64,000 nt of DNA from Uloborus plumipes (GCA_038373865.1 JAXGGA010003075.1:1-64000); one strand, 5' to 3'; numbered from the stretch's first letter, positions 1 through 13,034 are shown. The notes: generated by a model not told the origin, from the letters alone. Numbers and translations are program-made.

Positions 1-462
1 TACAAGGCGTACTAAAAGTTATTTTATTTTAAAAATATTTTTCCTCTGTTTTATCGACAAACTTTGGCCAAATATGAGTAAAATGATACTACTCATGTGT
101 TTCGCATTTCAATTTAGAGGTCCTGCAATTTAATTAATTATTCAAATAGTCTCATGTGAATAACAGCTGTAGGATTAATTTTTAATATTTCATTGAATTT
201 TAAGCACTTTTTGAACTATTTCTTTCGCTTTTACTTTGTACACATCCGTATTACATGTTATAGTAATCTTTGCAGAAAATTATTTATAGTTAGTAAATTA
301 AATCATCATAGTTCCTTATTGAATATATGCTTTGGAAAATGATGTTTAAAAAATATTTTTTTTCGCCGATTAATCGGCAACATTTTACCGATTATCAATA
401 ATCGGCTGAGAGGCCGATTATGGCCGATTAATCGGCATTGCCGATTAATCGGTGCATCCCTA
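1..462 (-). mobile_element. hAT-type element, terminal part (cut by window edge)
   Basis: The stretch ends at 462 with a terminus reading, in reverse complement, TAGGGATGCACCGATTAATC, preceded by several CCGATTAATCGGC palindromes (363-452). About 160 bp inward it matches, in inverted orientation, the left end of the complete 730-bp element at 59258-59987, so it is a second copy lying in reverse. Its other end and target duplication are outside the window. No coding sequence is visible. Confidence 0.7.
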
Positions 463-1080
463 CTAATAACCCAATATTTCGGGATAAATTTCTCCCCGTT
501 AAATATCCTTTTTTTTTTTGGCCAATGAAATGAGCACGTGTTCAATGTTTTTAAGTGGTCTATCGATGTGCAAAGTTTTATCCCGATCGGTAGTGACACT
601 TGGGTAGAGTTACTTATCAGTGTATCCCAGTTTACCAATAAGGAGTAAAACATCCCATTTAGGGGTAAATTTCACCCAGTGAAAAGTTTTGTTGCCGATT
701 AAAAAAAAAAAAAAAACACGCGTTCAGTATTTTTCAATTTGCGCGAGTGCAGAAGATTCTTCAGTTTTTACTGCAGCCCGTTTGATGAAAGAAGTGTCCT
801 TTGAAGGAAAATTGGTTGTTCAGAGTTGTTTATTTTCAGAGTTAAGTTTTTTTTTTTTTTTGTTTTTTTTAATGATTCCAGTTAAATTTCAAACGATATT
901 TTTTTTTAATCCGAAAATTTCGGAAATATTTTCGGAAACAGCAGCCCAATAATTTCGGAAAATTCGGACCACAAACACCACTGCCGTTTACTTCAAGATT
1001 CGTGCGTTCAATGATGGCCAGTGGCTTCCGTTACGGAATTTTGTATCCAGTCATATTAGATTAATATTGCAGAGGCGCGA
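463..1080. other. No gene seen; T/A-rich sequence
   Basis: AT-rich sequence with long A and T runs (about 697-716 and 847-872). The open frames here are short and composed of low-complexity codons. I see no splice-bounded exon or recognisable protein. Confidence 0.5.
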
Positions 1081-1088
1081 TCTAGTGG

Positions 1089-1613
1089 CAGGGCCGGATT
1101 AAAGACTTGGAGGCCCATAGGCATTTGAAATGAGGGGCCCCTTCACACTATATGGATTTAATAAATGAGATTTTAAATAACTGATACATATTTTGCAAAT
1201 ACATTTTTATCATTTAAAATTGTTAATATGGAATACATAACCAATCATAATGATTGATTATGCTACAGGTATAAATAGTGTTAATGGTGAGCAAGGATTA
1301 ATTTGCATAGGAAGTAAAACTCTTGCACTTACAAAATTTAATATTATAAGCGATATTCATGCTATTCACGGGATAAAATAAGTTGTGGATACTTTTGGGC
1401 TCTTGCACCTCTTTTGGTAGAAATTATGCCCTGATGATGAGAAAGAAGTTGGATGGAAGTATGAACGTTTACTTAAGTTCTATTCGCGTATTGCATCGAA
1501 AAATGTTCTTAACGTTTAGCTCAGTGCCATCTAAAGTTAAAAAAGGATATCTTCAGGATTTCTCGGGGCCCATAGTTAACTGCCTACGTTGCCGATTTAG
1601 TAATCCGGTCCTG
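1089..1613. mobile_element. hAT-type non-autonomous element, perfect 8-bp TSD
   Basis: The element begins CAGGGCCGGATTAA and ends TAATCCGGTCCTG, imperfect inverted termini with the CA..TG ends typical of hAT. It is flanked by identical 8-bp duplications TCTAGTGG at 1081-1088 and 1614-1621. Next to each end are GGCCCATAG motifs in inverted arrangement. At 525 bp it is too short for a transposase and its open frame (1383-1634) resembles nothing I know. Confidence 0.85.
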
Positions 1614-1621
1614 TCTAGTGG

Positions 1622-2561
1622 ATATGGGGGATGACTGGTTTTGGAACGCACCAGTCTGGAACTGTAGCCAGCACATCATGATTTTCATTTGCTAAAAACG
1701 CGTCGATTTGACCAGCTTTGGCATGGTTTCTGATATTTCCTTCTTGAGGGAATGTTCACTTTGGGCCACATTCCACATTCCAGAAAAAAATGATAGCTTT
1801 TCACTCAGAATTGGAGTCATAACTTCTCCGTTAAACAGTATCCGTTTGTGAAATTTCTATGCCGAGACGGTTGAGGGAAGCGGAATGATTCTACACGGGT
1901 GATAATATGTCTCTCTGGACTAAAAAAACAAATTTTTTTTCTTCTTTTTTTTCACTTTCAAGAAGTTTAAAAGTTTTGTAACTAAACTACACACTTAATA
2001 AGTATTTAAATTGAATAACTTTGGAAATTTTGTTCCTGTTTTAAATTGTTCTTTTTGCATTCTTGTTATTCAAACAGAGAGAGAATTAAATAAAAATGCT
2101 CGCTTAACAGAAAACATTGGTATTGAATCGAAATGAATATTTTTACTTCTTTCAATAATGATCGTGTGGAATGGGTTATACTGTAGGGTTTGATATTCAG
2201 TGTAAACATACAAGTGCTCTTTTTCCACTGAAATGGTAAAGGCATTTCAACATTTCTTATAAACAAATTCAATAGTTTCTGATTTGCGACTATAGATTGC
2301 TCCATTCTTATTCATGCATTATATTTAACAATGAATTATTATTTTACAGGGACGATGGAGTGAACTGAAATTTTCCCAAGGAGAATAAAGCTGCGAAAGA
2401 GTCATACATTTTAAGCGATAGATTTGTCAAACTCAACTATGTATAAAACATTCATTATGTACTGTAATATACTTGGTATATAAAAAAGAAATTACGCCAA
2501 ATTTTTTGACTCATTCCTGTTGCTCCTGTTACATATGCCATTCTGATCACAGGGCATAAAT
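1622..2561. other. No gene seen
   Basis: AT-rich sequence without recognisable exon, RNA gene or repeat termini. A minus-strand open frame at 2066-2305 has no recognisable domain. Confidence 0.45.
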
Positions 2562-2626
2562 GAAAGGGCAAGTGGATAAAGGTGATATTTGAATTTCCCC
2601 GATTTACAAATTCAAATTAGTGTGTA

Positions 2627-3571
2627 TGGGTCATTCCGACGAAAATGGTACAAATCATGTCTGAAACTCTTTACTTAAGATTATTAATTTAAATAATTTC
2701 CACCAACTAATCAATTTTTTTTTTTATTGAGTCTCCATTTATTTGTGTATAATGAAGTGTAAGTAACTAGTACATGACTCATTTATGAAAGGTTTTAAAT
2801 ATTTTGATCACTTTGTTTAACAGAGTGGACAAATAAGCCTTTAAAAATATCTGTATAATCACAAAGAAAAGATAGAATCACAGAACAAACATAAAGTGGA
2901 ATAAACAGCCTAAAACTAAGTCTGTCTGCAATTTCAAGAAAAAATCTATTTTTTTCATCATGAAATCGGCTCTAACAGAGGGGACATCCAACAGTTCAAA
3001 TTAAATATCATAAGAAAAGAATTAGGCTCACCCTGGTTGTTGACTACATAATTCAATGTAGCAAGCTAATCACGGCAGTTATACTACCTATATTTTTTTA
3101 AAAATATATATATCAGATTGAATGCAACTATTTTATTTCCAAAAGGCATATAACAGAGTGGACAATTGGAAACATAGAAAATCTAGGGACATGGATAAAT
3201 AATAGTGTTTTTTTTTTTTTTTTTTTTTGAGGGAAAATTTTTTTTCACTTGCGTAATAATCTGTAGAAATGGTGTCAGAAGCATCTTTTGTGCAGTGCAG
3301 TGTAATTTATTTTGTTGTTATATTTCAGTTTAATTTTAAATCACATTTAAAATTCTAGAAATTTGAAGCGTCATTTTCTCCTTCTTCTGTCAAAGATAAT
3401 TTTTTTTGTGTCATTTCTAAATAGATTATACCTAATCAATTGATACTTGATGGCACAAAATTAAATGGAGAACCAATAAAAATAACTTAATAGGTGGTAG
3501 TTATTAAAATTGATTTTAAAAAATTCTAAAGTCTCGGACATGATTTGTACCATTTTCGTTGGAATGACCCG
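2627..3571. mobile_element. TA-flanked MITE with long inverted termini
   Basis: The left end TGGGTCATTCCGACGAAAAT and the right end, whose reverse complement reads CGGGTCATTCCAACGAAAAT, are paired over about 35 bp, continuing through a GGTACAAATCATGTC segment. TA dinucleotides flank both sides (2625-2626 and 3572-3573), as in Tc1/mariner-type insertion. The 945-bp interior has no coding potential. It sits inside sequence bearing the GGGCAAGTGGATAAAGG repeat described at 3603. Confidence 0.75.
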
Positions 3572-3602
3572 TATTCAATTGTGTTAACTCACAAACACAA
3601 TT

Positions 3603-3757
3603 GAAGGGGCAAGTTAATAAAGGTGATATGTGACAACATTTTAAATTTCTAGAAAAATTTTAAGATATATTATATATATTACCTTATTACATTCATCCGT
3701 GGTAAAAAAGTGCTTTTCCAAAATTGTCACATATCACCTTTATCCACTTGCCCCTTC
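3603..3757. repeat. Inverted repeat (hairpin) with GGGGCAAGTxxATAAAGG arms
   Basis: GAAGGGGCAAGTTAATAAAG at 3603 is mirrored by CTTTATCCACTTGCCCCTTC ending at 3757; the arms continue through GTGATATGTGACAA. A third arm of the same family lies at 2562-2590, upstream of the TA-flanked MITE, so that MITE probably inserted inside a larger copy of this repeat. Confidence 0.65.
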
Positions 3758-4076
3758 AAATGGAAATGTTTCCCGACTTAAGGCCATATAACAATTTTCC
3801 ATTAAATAGCGAGTAAGACTTCTCCCAAGACAACATTTTGAGAATTTTGTTCCAGATCAGGGTCGAACAAGCCTGATCCGTTACCAGAAGCGTAGCTAGG
3901 GGGCCCAGCGCCCGTGGCGAACTAGAAAAATTGCGCCCCCCCCCCCAAGAGGTCGCTCTGATGGGAGGTCATTGTGACCTCCCAAAATGTCCTTGCTCTA
4001 AAAAAGTTGATTTATTTATTCGAAAAATTTGCAGATAATGTCGAAATCTTTTTTTTTCTTTTAGCCTACTTTCCCG

Positions 4077-5341
4077 TTAACCCATTAATGCCTAGCGTCC
4101 CTTTTTAGGGACGGTCCGAAAAGTGTGTCTGAATTTTCCGAAAATGAACATTTCAACCAAATAATTGTGTTCAATTATTACTTTGGTATTGCTTCAATTC
4201 CGTATTAACAGATTGCAACACATAACAGCTGTAAAGTGTGAAGTGTAGCCATTTGATTATGATCTTTATCACAATGTTGGGGGGGGGGGGGGGAAGAAGC
4301 CTAAGCTGTTTCAGAAGCTTAGCATTTCACCTTGATGTGAAGAATTCAAGGATTGCATATGTGTCTGTTGTTTGGGAAAGGGGGGGGGGGGTTGCAGATT
4401 TAATTTCAGAATTCCCTGAGCATGCCAATTTTGATCTCTACTGTGAGAATTTATTTACTTCTCTTGCGCTCCTACGTGATTATTTGTCTCAGCAAGGTTT
4501 TGTGCAAGAATTGGATTAAAAAATGCTCATGAACTGAAGTTACGTTGTTCAAAAAAAAAAAGAGAGGAAGTTTTGAATAAATGTCGATGACAGGTAAAAT
4601 AATATTACGTTGATTCGGTGGAACAATAGCAATGTCATAACTATTGCATTGAATCTTCATGGAGTTTATCCTATTGTAAAGGCTAAGCGATTGTTCAACA
4701 GCGAAAAGAAAGTAATTGAAATTGATGAACCAAATATATATGGTTGCTCAATACAAACGTTGCATAGGGAAAAAGATCCCATGCATCAAACATCGGGAAC
4801 TACCGGTTTTTGATCCACTCTAAAAAATGGTGGTAGCCGCTCTTCATTTTTATTTTAAAAGCTGCTGTACAACATGCATTGAGCTCAAGGGAGTTGAGTT
4901 AGGTATTATGGGGCTAGTTGTTATATTGTTTTAAATAAGACTCAGGTAAGATGTGCCCATTGAAGTAAAAGACCTTATCGGAATGCAGCAAATGCAATAC
5001 GTAGGTTTGCAGAACAAATGTTTTGCTGACTTTCATACTCAACAACACCAATATTTCCTTGTTCTTTGAATCTACTTCCCAGTTTATGTTAATTGCTGCT
5101 TTTATTTCTTCTTACAAATTGTCATTTTCAATATTACATCGTGGGCAGAAAAAAAATTTTGGTAAAAAAGTATGTACCCTCTGGTGCCTAGCGTCCCTTT
5201 TTAGGGACGATTTTTCTTTCTTAAATAAAAAATTTTTTTACATGATAATTTTTTAACTATTTTTCCTGTCCATTAAACACTATTTGTAACCAGTATACAA
5301 AGTATCGTTGAAAAATAAAATGTCAGGCATTAATGGGTTAA
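4077..5341 (+). mobile_element. piggyBac-type element, TTAA-flanked
   Basis: TTAA lies at both ends (4077-4080 and 5338-5341), followed by the inverted termini CCCATTAATGCCT and AGGCATTAATGGG. Near each end the 24-nt motif GCCTAGCG..TTTTTAGGGACG recurs in the same orientation (4092 and 5188); it contains the palindrome TCCCTTTTTAGGGA. The interior carries decayed piggyBac transposase (4238-5022). At 1.26 kb it is shortened relative to autonomous piggyBacs of about 2.5 kb. Confidence 0.85.
4238..5022 (+). pseudogene. piggyBac transposase remnant (PGBD-like)
   Basis: Two open blocks (4238-4519 and 4610-4813) in different frames read as the middle and later catalytic part of a piggyBac (DDE_Tnp_1_7) transposase. 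The first has DLYCENLFTSLALLRDYL, matching the family pattern of a D-x-F-F-T-S motif followed by a leucine-rich helix. The second has NVITIALNLHGVYPI, corresponding to the V-S-(N/T)-x-H strand. Further on, a decayed stretch resembles the N-A-W helix region. Stops, a frameshift at about 4520-4600 and G-run slippage near 4279 and 4381 make it non-functional. Catalytic aspartates before position 4238 are missing. Confidence 0.75.
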
Positions 5342-5388
5342 AAATAAAAGAAAGACGAAAAAAGTATTAAAAGTAGCTTAATGCATCT

Positions 5389-5467
5389 AAAAAATATCGC
5401 CAAGTCAAAAAAATATCGCCAAGTTAAAAAAATATCGCCAAGTCCGAAAAAAATATCGCCCAAGTCC
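5389..5467. repeat. Short tandem repeat, about 18-21 bp unit
   Basis: Four successive units of AAAAAATATCGCCAAGT(C) with small length changes. It is adjacent to the end of the piggyBac relic and looks like a minisatellite. Confidence 0.8.
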
Positions 5468-5559
5468 AAAAAAAAAAAAAGGTAAAATGAATATCGAAAA
5501 ATTAAAAATTTGAAAGTAGGGTATTGAGATGAGAGATTTGTGTGTCGGTCGGTCGGTCT

Positions 5560-5960
5560 GTCTGTCCCCCTCCTAATAACTTTTGAATGAACATTCCGAT
5601 TTGGACAAACTTTTTTTTTTGTTGGAAAGTTCTCGGCGAGTACAGCTCATGCCCATATTTGATTTTTCGATTTGAACAATTTTTGGTTTAACTTTGAACC
5701 GTTCAAACAACCTGTCCCGCGATGCTAACTTTTGAGTGAACAGTCCGATTTGAACAAACTTTTTTTTGTTCGAAATATCTCAGCAAGGATACTTCATTAC
5801 CGTATTTAAATTTTCAATTTGAACATTTTTTTCGTTCAGCATTAAACCATTCAAGCAACCTTTCCCCACCTAATAATTTTTGAGTGAACCGTCCGAATGG
5901 AATAAACTTTTTTTGTTTGAAAGATCTCGGAGAGGCTTATTCCCATTTTTCGTTCAATAT
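5560..5960. repeat. Tandem array, three units of about 150 bp
   Basis: Units start near 5571, 5724 and 5871. Each contains TTTTGARTGAAC, TCCGATTTGAACAAACTTTT, a KTTSGAAAGWTCTC block and a TTCAATATTGAACCGTT-like block. Sequence identity between units is moderate, so the array is old. No coding sense is seen. Confidence 0.6.
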
Positions 5961-8816
5961 TGAACCGTTTAGAAAAAAAATTTAACATTAGTGCCTACGG
6001 GGAATTTAAGTTGAATGTTGATCCTGAACTTAAAGTCGGATTTCCTTCAAACTAAATTTGTAAGAAAATGGTTTTGATAAATAATGTTTGTAAAGTACTT
6101 TTCTGAATAATCTTCTGTGAGGACTCTGATTCCGACTCCGACTCCGCAAACATGGCGGAAATGCAGGCTCAGAAAAAAAAAATGACTGACTGTGCAGACG
6201 ATTTTTTATTTATTTATTCATTTCTTATATTTTATTTATTCATTTGTTTTATTTATTTATTATTGTTTTTTTTTCCTTTTTTTGGCAGACGATTTTTTTT
6301 TGTAACAAAAATTTTTCATTCACGAAAGCATTTTATTCTTTATTTATATTTAACAACTGGCAACGGATTAAAAGTGAAATTCGAAACATTTTATTCACGG
6401 ACGAGTTTTTTTTTTTTCTTTCTTTGATAAAATGTGTTTTGATGTACTTTGTACTTTTATTTATTTATTTATTTTATTTTATTATTATTATTTTTTTTTT
6501 TTTGAAAACGATTGAGGATTTTTTTTACGGAAGAACTGTAACAGTTACATTCTTTAAAAGGTGCGACAAAATTTTGTTTATTCGTTTATTTACTGTTTAC
6601 GTATCTATTTCATCTGATGAGAGGGTTATATTTTGCGTTTAGAAATCAGCTTTAAGTTCTAAAATGGTGTGTTTGACATAATTTTCAGTCTCAGATAATC
6701 AAGAGAAAAATGATCAGATGCTAGAATGCCGATGTCGATGTACGGGGAAAGTAGGGTCGTTTAGTTCTTGACAGAACTTCTTGTTTTCTTTCTGCATTTT
6801 TAACGATGTTCAGTGTTCCCTTTCGTGTTATGTGTTCATGATATGTCTGTTTATTCGTATTATTGGGTAAAATTCAAATTTTATTTTTTACAAGTTATTC
6901 GTTTAATTTGAGAATTTTTGTCTTTCCAACAATTTTAGCTTGGGGCGTTCCCACCTTTCCGCATCATTTCGCATAAATTCAGAAAACAAATAATTCTTGC
7001 AATTCGTTATTGAATAGTTTTTTTTCTCCACACAACAGGTTTTATTTTAAATACAATTTGTTTTAAAATACTAGAAGAAAGTATGAAATATACATAATTT
7101 GTGTATCTAAAATAAAAACCAAAGCATTGGTTCTATTGTAATTAGGAAATCTAAGAAAATATAAAAAACTTAATTAATCCGAAATTGGCTTAATAAATAC
7201 ATCTTGCAAGCTGTCAAAATAAAAGTACACTATTTTAGGCTTCCGATTATTTTTTATGAATAAATACTTTTCATTCTAAGTATTTAAAATGTTCCCGAGA
7301 CCCGCCGTAATTTAATATGTACTAATATTATCCATCAGAGAATATAGGGAGCAATTGTTCCCTCCCTGGATTTAAGAAAGTACCAGATGCATTTTCTTGA
7401 TTTTTTTTTTTTTTAATTTTAAATGCAGCGTATACAAACATGGGCCAACAATAGGGAAGGTGTTGGAGGTACCACAGCAACGGTGCTCGAACTGAGAATG
7501 GTAAAAAAAAAAAAAAAACCGATAAGCACATATATTTGTGCACCGTTTAAAAAAAGTGGCTCGCCCCTTTGAAGTAGCGTAGAGTATACGCATCTTCCCT
7601 CAACATCCACGTGGTGTTTCCTTGTTTAGTAATACATGATAAACAATAGCTATTTTTATTTTAACGATAAAAAGAGCTAAAAACCTATTGCACTGGCGTT
7701 ATTACAAATTGAGCTCAATCCCTTCCAATACTATTAAAACGGAAATGAGTACGAGGAATAAAGTTCAGTTCTCTCACAGCTTTCATGCTGTGTACTGAGC
7801 TTTTTGCACTGAGAAAGAGGCTCCATTGTAGCCTTGAAATAGCTATTTGCTGTACTTTCTATCTAATTTGTGCTTCATTTACACTGATTTTTAATTTCAA
7901 TTATAGTTTAGCACGCCGCTTTTTTGATAATTTTTCATTTAACAAAGTATTGTGCTATATATAGTTTAGAAGTCAGAGCACTTCACTAAAGTACATATAC
8001 AACAGAAAGATTTCTAAAATGAAAAATCGAATCTCACTGAAAAACGAGATATTTATCTTTTTTTTCTGAACCTTCTAACCTTCCATACTGAGCAATCGAA
8101 GCACAAACAGTTTGAAAACGTTACTCGTTCAAAATCGTGTTACTCAATCGTGTTAATATAGGCTCTTGATACAAATTTTTTAAATCGCGAAATTTGCAAT
8201 TGTCGTTTTTTAGAAACCTCCCCCTCCTGTTTTTGAGAAACACATATTATTCTCTTGCTAGTTTTCGCCACAGAAAAATTGTTACCAACAGTGAAGTTAT
8301 TTTCTGTCGTCATAAAATTGCATTCCAAAAATTTGTATCCGAAATGTTTTCAACAAAAGATCGCGATTTTTAAAATCGTAGAACGTTATTTCTGAAGTAT
8401 AGTATATAAGATGAAGTGATATCGTGTAAAAAACGGAAGGAAAGAAGCAGAGAAAAAAAGGTTTGTTTCTATATCTTTTAAGTGGATAAGACCGGCCGAT
8501 TTCATATCAGCCTATTATAGAGACTCCAAACCCCATATAACTAAATTCTATCCAGCCAGATAGATTTAAGCTAACATCAGTGTATCCAGCCAAAAGCTAC
8601 CAAAGCAAAATTTCACATTTGTATGGTTTGTCTTGTAGCGTGAGGGGCGCAGTTTGCGCTGCTCAGGGTGTCAATCAAATTTACATTTTTTAGTCTGTTT
8701 GGACTTGACGGATTATTTTTTTTTTTTTTAATCTGTCAAAATGCTGCCCCCCTGGCTGCTGCGCCCGTGGCAAGAGCCACTCCTGCCAACCCATAGCTAC
8801 GCCACTGTCCGTTACC

Positions 8817-11719
8817 CCCAACCCAGAGACTTGGAGGACTTTTGTGATCACACACAGATTGAACGTTTGTCAGTTAAGTTCTTTTTTACTTAACCTTAAA
8901 TACATAAACTTTTCACCTAATTTCGGGTATTTTTCTAACCGGAGGTATGCATCTAGAATGAACAGTTGCGAAAATAAGTCTTGCAGGTTAAATGGGAATA
9001 CAACACTGAATATTTCTTGCAGGAGCTCTTGAGCTGAAAAATTCACCTACTAAAATGTACATAAAGGGCACAGTCCTCACAAACACACGAAGAGAGGCAA
9101 ATCAGAGTGAGAAACATAAAAGTAAACTGTACAAGATAAAATTTTAAAAATATAAAAACAAAAAGTAAAGATCAATGCCAACTGCAGTAGAAGTGGTGTC
9201 AGAATTTGGCAATCACTTGATGATTAACAGCCAAAGCGCCAAATTTAACAGAAAAAAAATGAAACTTAGAAATTTATGTCTGGCAGTATTTTGCAAGTTT
9301 TCGTTCAGCTTTACAATAATCAATATTTAGAAAATTAATTTCTGTGAAAGTCTTTTCTAAATCAGTTATCAAAACACAAGAGATTTGTACTACAAATGCT
9401 TTAATACTCACTCTATTATGCATTAGTGTTCCTCTTACACATTCCATCTAGTTTTGTTGCTCCAAACTCACATCTTAGACACTTACAATAAATACAGCTT
9501 TTGTTAATATTGACATTCCTTAAGCTTACCATACTTTTGTTGGCGAGTAAAAAGATCAAAAAATTTATTCACTTAAGAAGTATAGTTCTAATAAGTTGTC
9601 ATTCGTTGAATTATTTTTTGCATCACTAAACAACATTGATCATTTATTTAACAAACGAAAAAGTAGCGTGGGATTCACATCAGCTTTTTTATTACAAACA
9701 AAGACATAGCAGTTTTGTTGATGAGTAGACGGATACACTAAAAGCAGAAGTATGACAAATGCTTTTGAAACTTTATGAAGGTATTCGAATATTTTAATAT
9801 TAACAATAAGTTTCCACTTTTGTGAACTAGGGGAGTTGTGAAACATCCAAACGAATGATGCAAGTTGAAATAATAATTTAAAGTAGTTTTATTAATTCAA
9901 CTGAACAAATTTAGAATACAATTCTAAATCATACAGGTTACAACTTTTACATAAAATAAAATTACAGTTCAGCAAAAAAAAAAAAAAAAATTTAACAAAT
10001 CAGCACATTTAATGGCATTCTTTACATATTAATACTTGTACTCATAGTAACACTGTGACCAAAATCAAAAATTATTTGAAACACAATTTAGGTTATAGAG
10101 ATAAATTAGGTCAAACATGTTTTACATATTTTAAACTTAAAAACAACTCTAAACACTGGTTATTGACAACATATACAGATGGGTGCAAACATGATCTTTA
10201 ATAATTATCTGCAATATATATAGATAGTCTATATGTAATAAGGCTTAATATCTTCTTGAAGAAAAAATTTCAAGCACATCAATTCAATACAGTTTGAAGA
10301 CATCAGAGTCCATCAGAAAATCAGTAAGAACTATAAAACTGAAGTCTAGATAAAAAGTGCAAAATGTTTCAGTTCAAGAGACAAATAAAAAAATTAAAAC
10401 TCAGCTGTGTGTAAGAGCCCATGAGGTTAAAGCCTAATGTGCCCATCTCAGTTTTTGTGACGGAGAATTTTACTTGAAAATTAAGATAAAAACATGTAAA
10501 TGTTGACGCTCCATTTTACGAACTTTCAGTACCTTGAAAAAGTGAGGGTATGTAAAATCAAAATGCATCAAAAGCCATGTATTGTAAGGGTCTTCTTTCT
10601 GTAACCTGCCTAAAATATAACGACCCAGGAAGCATTTCCAAGTAAAATAAAGCAGAAACTTGAGGGGGAGAGAAAAAAAAAAGAAAAGCGTCAAAATAGG
10701 TTTAAAATTTTGTTTAAAAGCAGATTCAGAAGAAACTTCAACGCCTACGGTAGGGGAAAACAGAATGGAAGAGAAATTTTTGATTCACTTTTTTTAAAAT
10801 ACACAGGAGAGAACGAAAGAACTAAATTGCATTTTAAACATTGTTTCAATATATTAAGAAAAGGAACACATGGATAAAAATATTGTAATAGGTTTCTGAT
10901 GTGCTTGTTTTGTCCAGTTGATTTGAGCTAGGCATCGAGAGAACGCATTTTTTATGCTCCCTTTAAATTCAGAAGCAAGAAGTGTTTGTTCTTTGAATGA
11001 GTGCACAATATCAAGCAGCCTATATAGTAAAAAAAAAAAAAGTTGAAAAAAAAGTGATTTTTTTTCAAAACAAATGAATGATTATCCCTACTTTTTGGTT
11101 CAGCGTATGAGTAAGGCAGTTTATGTTATTTGCAATGAGAGTGTACCTGTAATAAAGGAGTTAAAACATTATGATACTAAGCACAAGGAGAAATACTCTC
11201 CGTTGGAAGGACATTTTCGAAGTGAATGAGTTGAAATGAAAACGAAATTGTCAGCAGTTGTTTTTCTTCAGAGCAAATAAAGAGTCTGCAAATAGTTATT
11301 GTGTAAGCTATATGATAGCAGAAAAAATGTTAAACATGAAAAGCCCTTCAGTGATGGAGAGTTTGTGAGAGAATGCCTTCAGCGTGCAGTTGATTAACTT
11401 TGTGTATCACAAGCTATTTTGAAAATTAGCGAGTTTCGAAGTTTGGATTGACGGTAGCAACATGAGTAGAGAATCTGGCAACAGATTTATTTAATCAGTT
11501 TAAATGAAGCTTTTTTTTTTATTTAGTAGCAATGGATGATGCATAACTATTTGTATTTGCGGCATTGATATAACCTTCACAATTGCGCAGGAATCAGCTA
11601 GTATTGTTGAAGTTAAAGATACATATTGTGGGGATCAGATTTGTATTCAAGTAAAAACCTTAGCTAAATTTGTATTAGATTTAAGCATAATATGGGTCAC
11701 AACCAGATAGTGCTTCATC
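8817..11719. other. No gene seen; AT-rich sequence
   Basis: About 2.9 kb without recognisable coding exons, RNA genes or element termini. Open frames at 8844-9032, 9640-9846 and 10470-10694 are short and unlike known proteins. Confidence 0.5.
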
Positions 11720-11877
11720 CAGTAGCGTACATAGACTTTGGTGCCCCCCCCCCCGCCCCTCTATTAAACTATCCAAAAAGAAAATTCCCCTGTAACTTAT
11801 AGGGCTATTTTTCAGGATTGTGTGCCTTCAAACCTCGTGCCCCCCCCCCTCTCCCAGGGGTGTTATGTACACAACTG
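11720..11877. mobile_element. 158-bp hAT-type MITE, perfect 8-bp TSD
   Basis: Starts CAGTAGCGTACATAGACTTT and ends TTATGTACACAACTG, an imperfect inverted repeat. It is flanked on both sides by GCTTCATC (11712-11719 and 11878-11885). The interior has facing C-runs. The same family lies at 53552-53711, and its ends resemble those of the 3886-8808 element. Confidence 0.85.
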
Positions 11878-11885
11878 GCTTCATC

Positions 11886-13034
11886 TATGGCTGGACAGAA
11901 GACAAAAGGTAATAACTTCCCCGTTTGACAGACATGTGACCCGCCATTGCTTTTAATTTGTTCCTTGGCTGTAAAATGTTTTCAGGGATCAATCCACGAT
12001 TTTTTATCGGGGTCCTGTTTTTGGAATTTTGTGAAAAATAGTGCGTTATTTTGTGAAAAGTAATGGGTACTTTTGTGAAAAATAGTGATGGCTAAAAATA
12101 TTACTGGTCGCTTTTGAATCTCGGATTTTTGTGAAGGGTCCATTTTTGAATTTCTGCATTTTGTTTAGAGTTCGGTTACGGACTTAATTGCTTTTTACAT
12201 TGACCTCTGGTTTAAGACCCCTACTGTAGTACATGGTTTTGATGCATTTCAATAAATAGTATGTATTATGTATGGTACAAATATTTCAGTGCCAAATTCT
12301 AACAAATCATACTGGAAATATGAGTGGCAAAAAACATTTTTAACTGAGATAGTCACCATAGTGCTTCTGAGTTCAGTTAATTTTGTTTAAGTTATATTTT
12401 GTGCTATATATATTATTGTAAATAAATTTGAAATGATAACAAAATGGGAAAAATCAACAAAATGGCAGAACTTTCAAAATTACTTCCCCAAACTCCTCTA
12501 GTTACAAAAAAAAATTAGAAAATCTTACAAGAAACTCAGTAGCAAAACATTCAGAGGGGCTGGCAGCCTACAGATTAAGGGTTTTCAAAAAAAATTCAGA
12601 AACACGGTGGGTCAATTTTGAAAATTTTTTAATTAAGCATTATATGCAGCAGAGGAGAAAAATCAAAAATAGAAGGGAGCAATTGCGAAGATTTTGAAAA
12701 AGCATAACACTTAAAGTCACAAGTATCTCACCCCTGTAAATTGGGGATGAAAGTCTTTGAGCAGTACAATGAAAACTTAAGGAGCACATTGCCTGAATAA
12801 AAAACGCCAACACAATCTATAATTGTATAAAGCCTTTTCACAATGGCAGACACTTGAGACAACTCATCACTTCCAGTAGCATGAATTTCTCTTACATAAA
12901 GTAGTTACTTATATATCTACAACTTTTGATCAGAAATAAAGCCCTGGATTTTTCACTATTCAATGGAATCAGACTCCTAAAAGGCTGGAGAAATATATAA
13001 GACCCCTAATTAAAAGACAAGTATGACTTACTGT
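11886..13034. other. No gene seen
   Basis: AT-rich sequence. A short run of degenerate GTGAAAAATAGTG / GTGAAAAGTAATG repeats lies near 12032-12092. Nothing else is recognised. Confidence 0.45.

Larger units (their letters stand above)
3886..8808. mobile_element. 4.9-kb composite hAT-type element with perfect 8-bp TSD
   Basis: The flanks carry the identical octamer CCGTTACC at 3878-3885 and 8809-8816. The left terminus AGAAGCGTAGCTAGGGG and the reverse complement of the right terminus, ACAGTGGCGTAGCTATGGG, match, and both are followed by GCGCCCGTGGC. The interior is mostly other repeats: a piggyBac relic (4077-5341), short tandem repeats (5389-5467), a 150-bp tandem array (5560-5960) and T-rich low-complexity DNA (6180-6520). 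I found no hAT transposase in it. Either it captured these insertions after landing, or the two termini belong to an internally rearranged element. Confidence 0.7.

Noticed and set aside
6152..6642. Two long plus-strand open frames of 91 and 132 codons
   Set aside because: Almost pure Phe/Leu/Ile/Tyr from T-rich low-complexity DNA; no splice context or domain.
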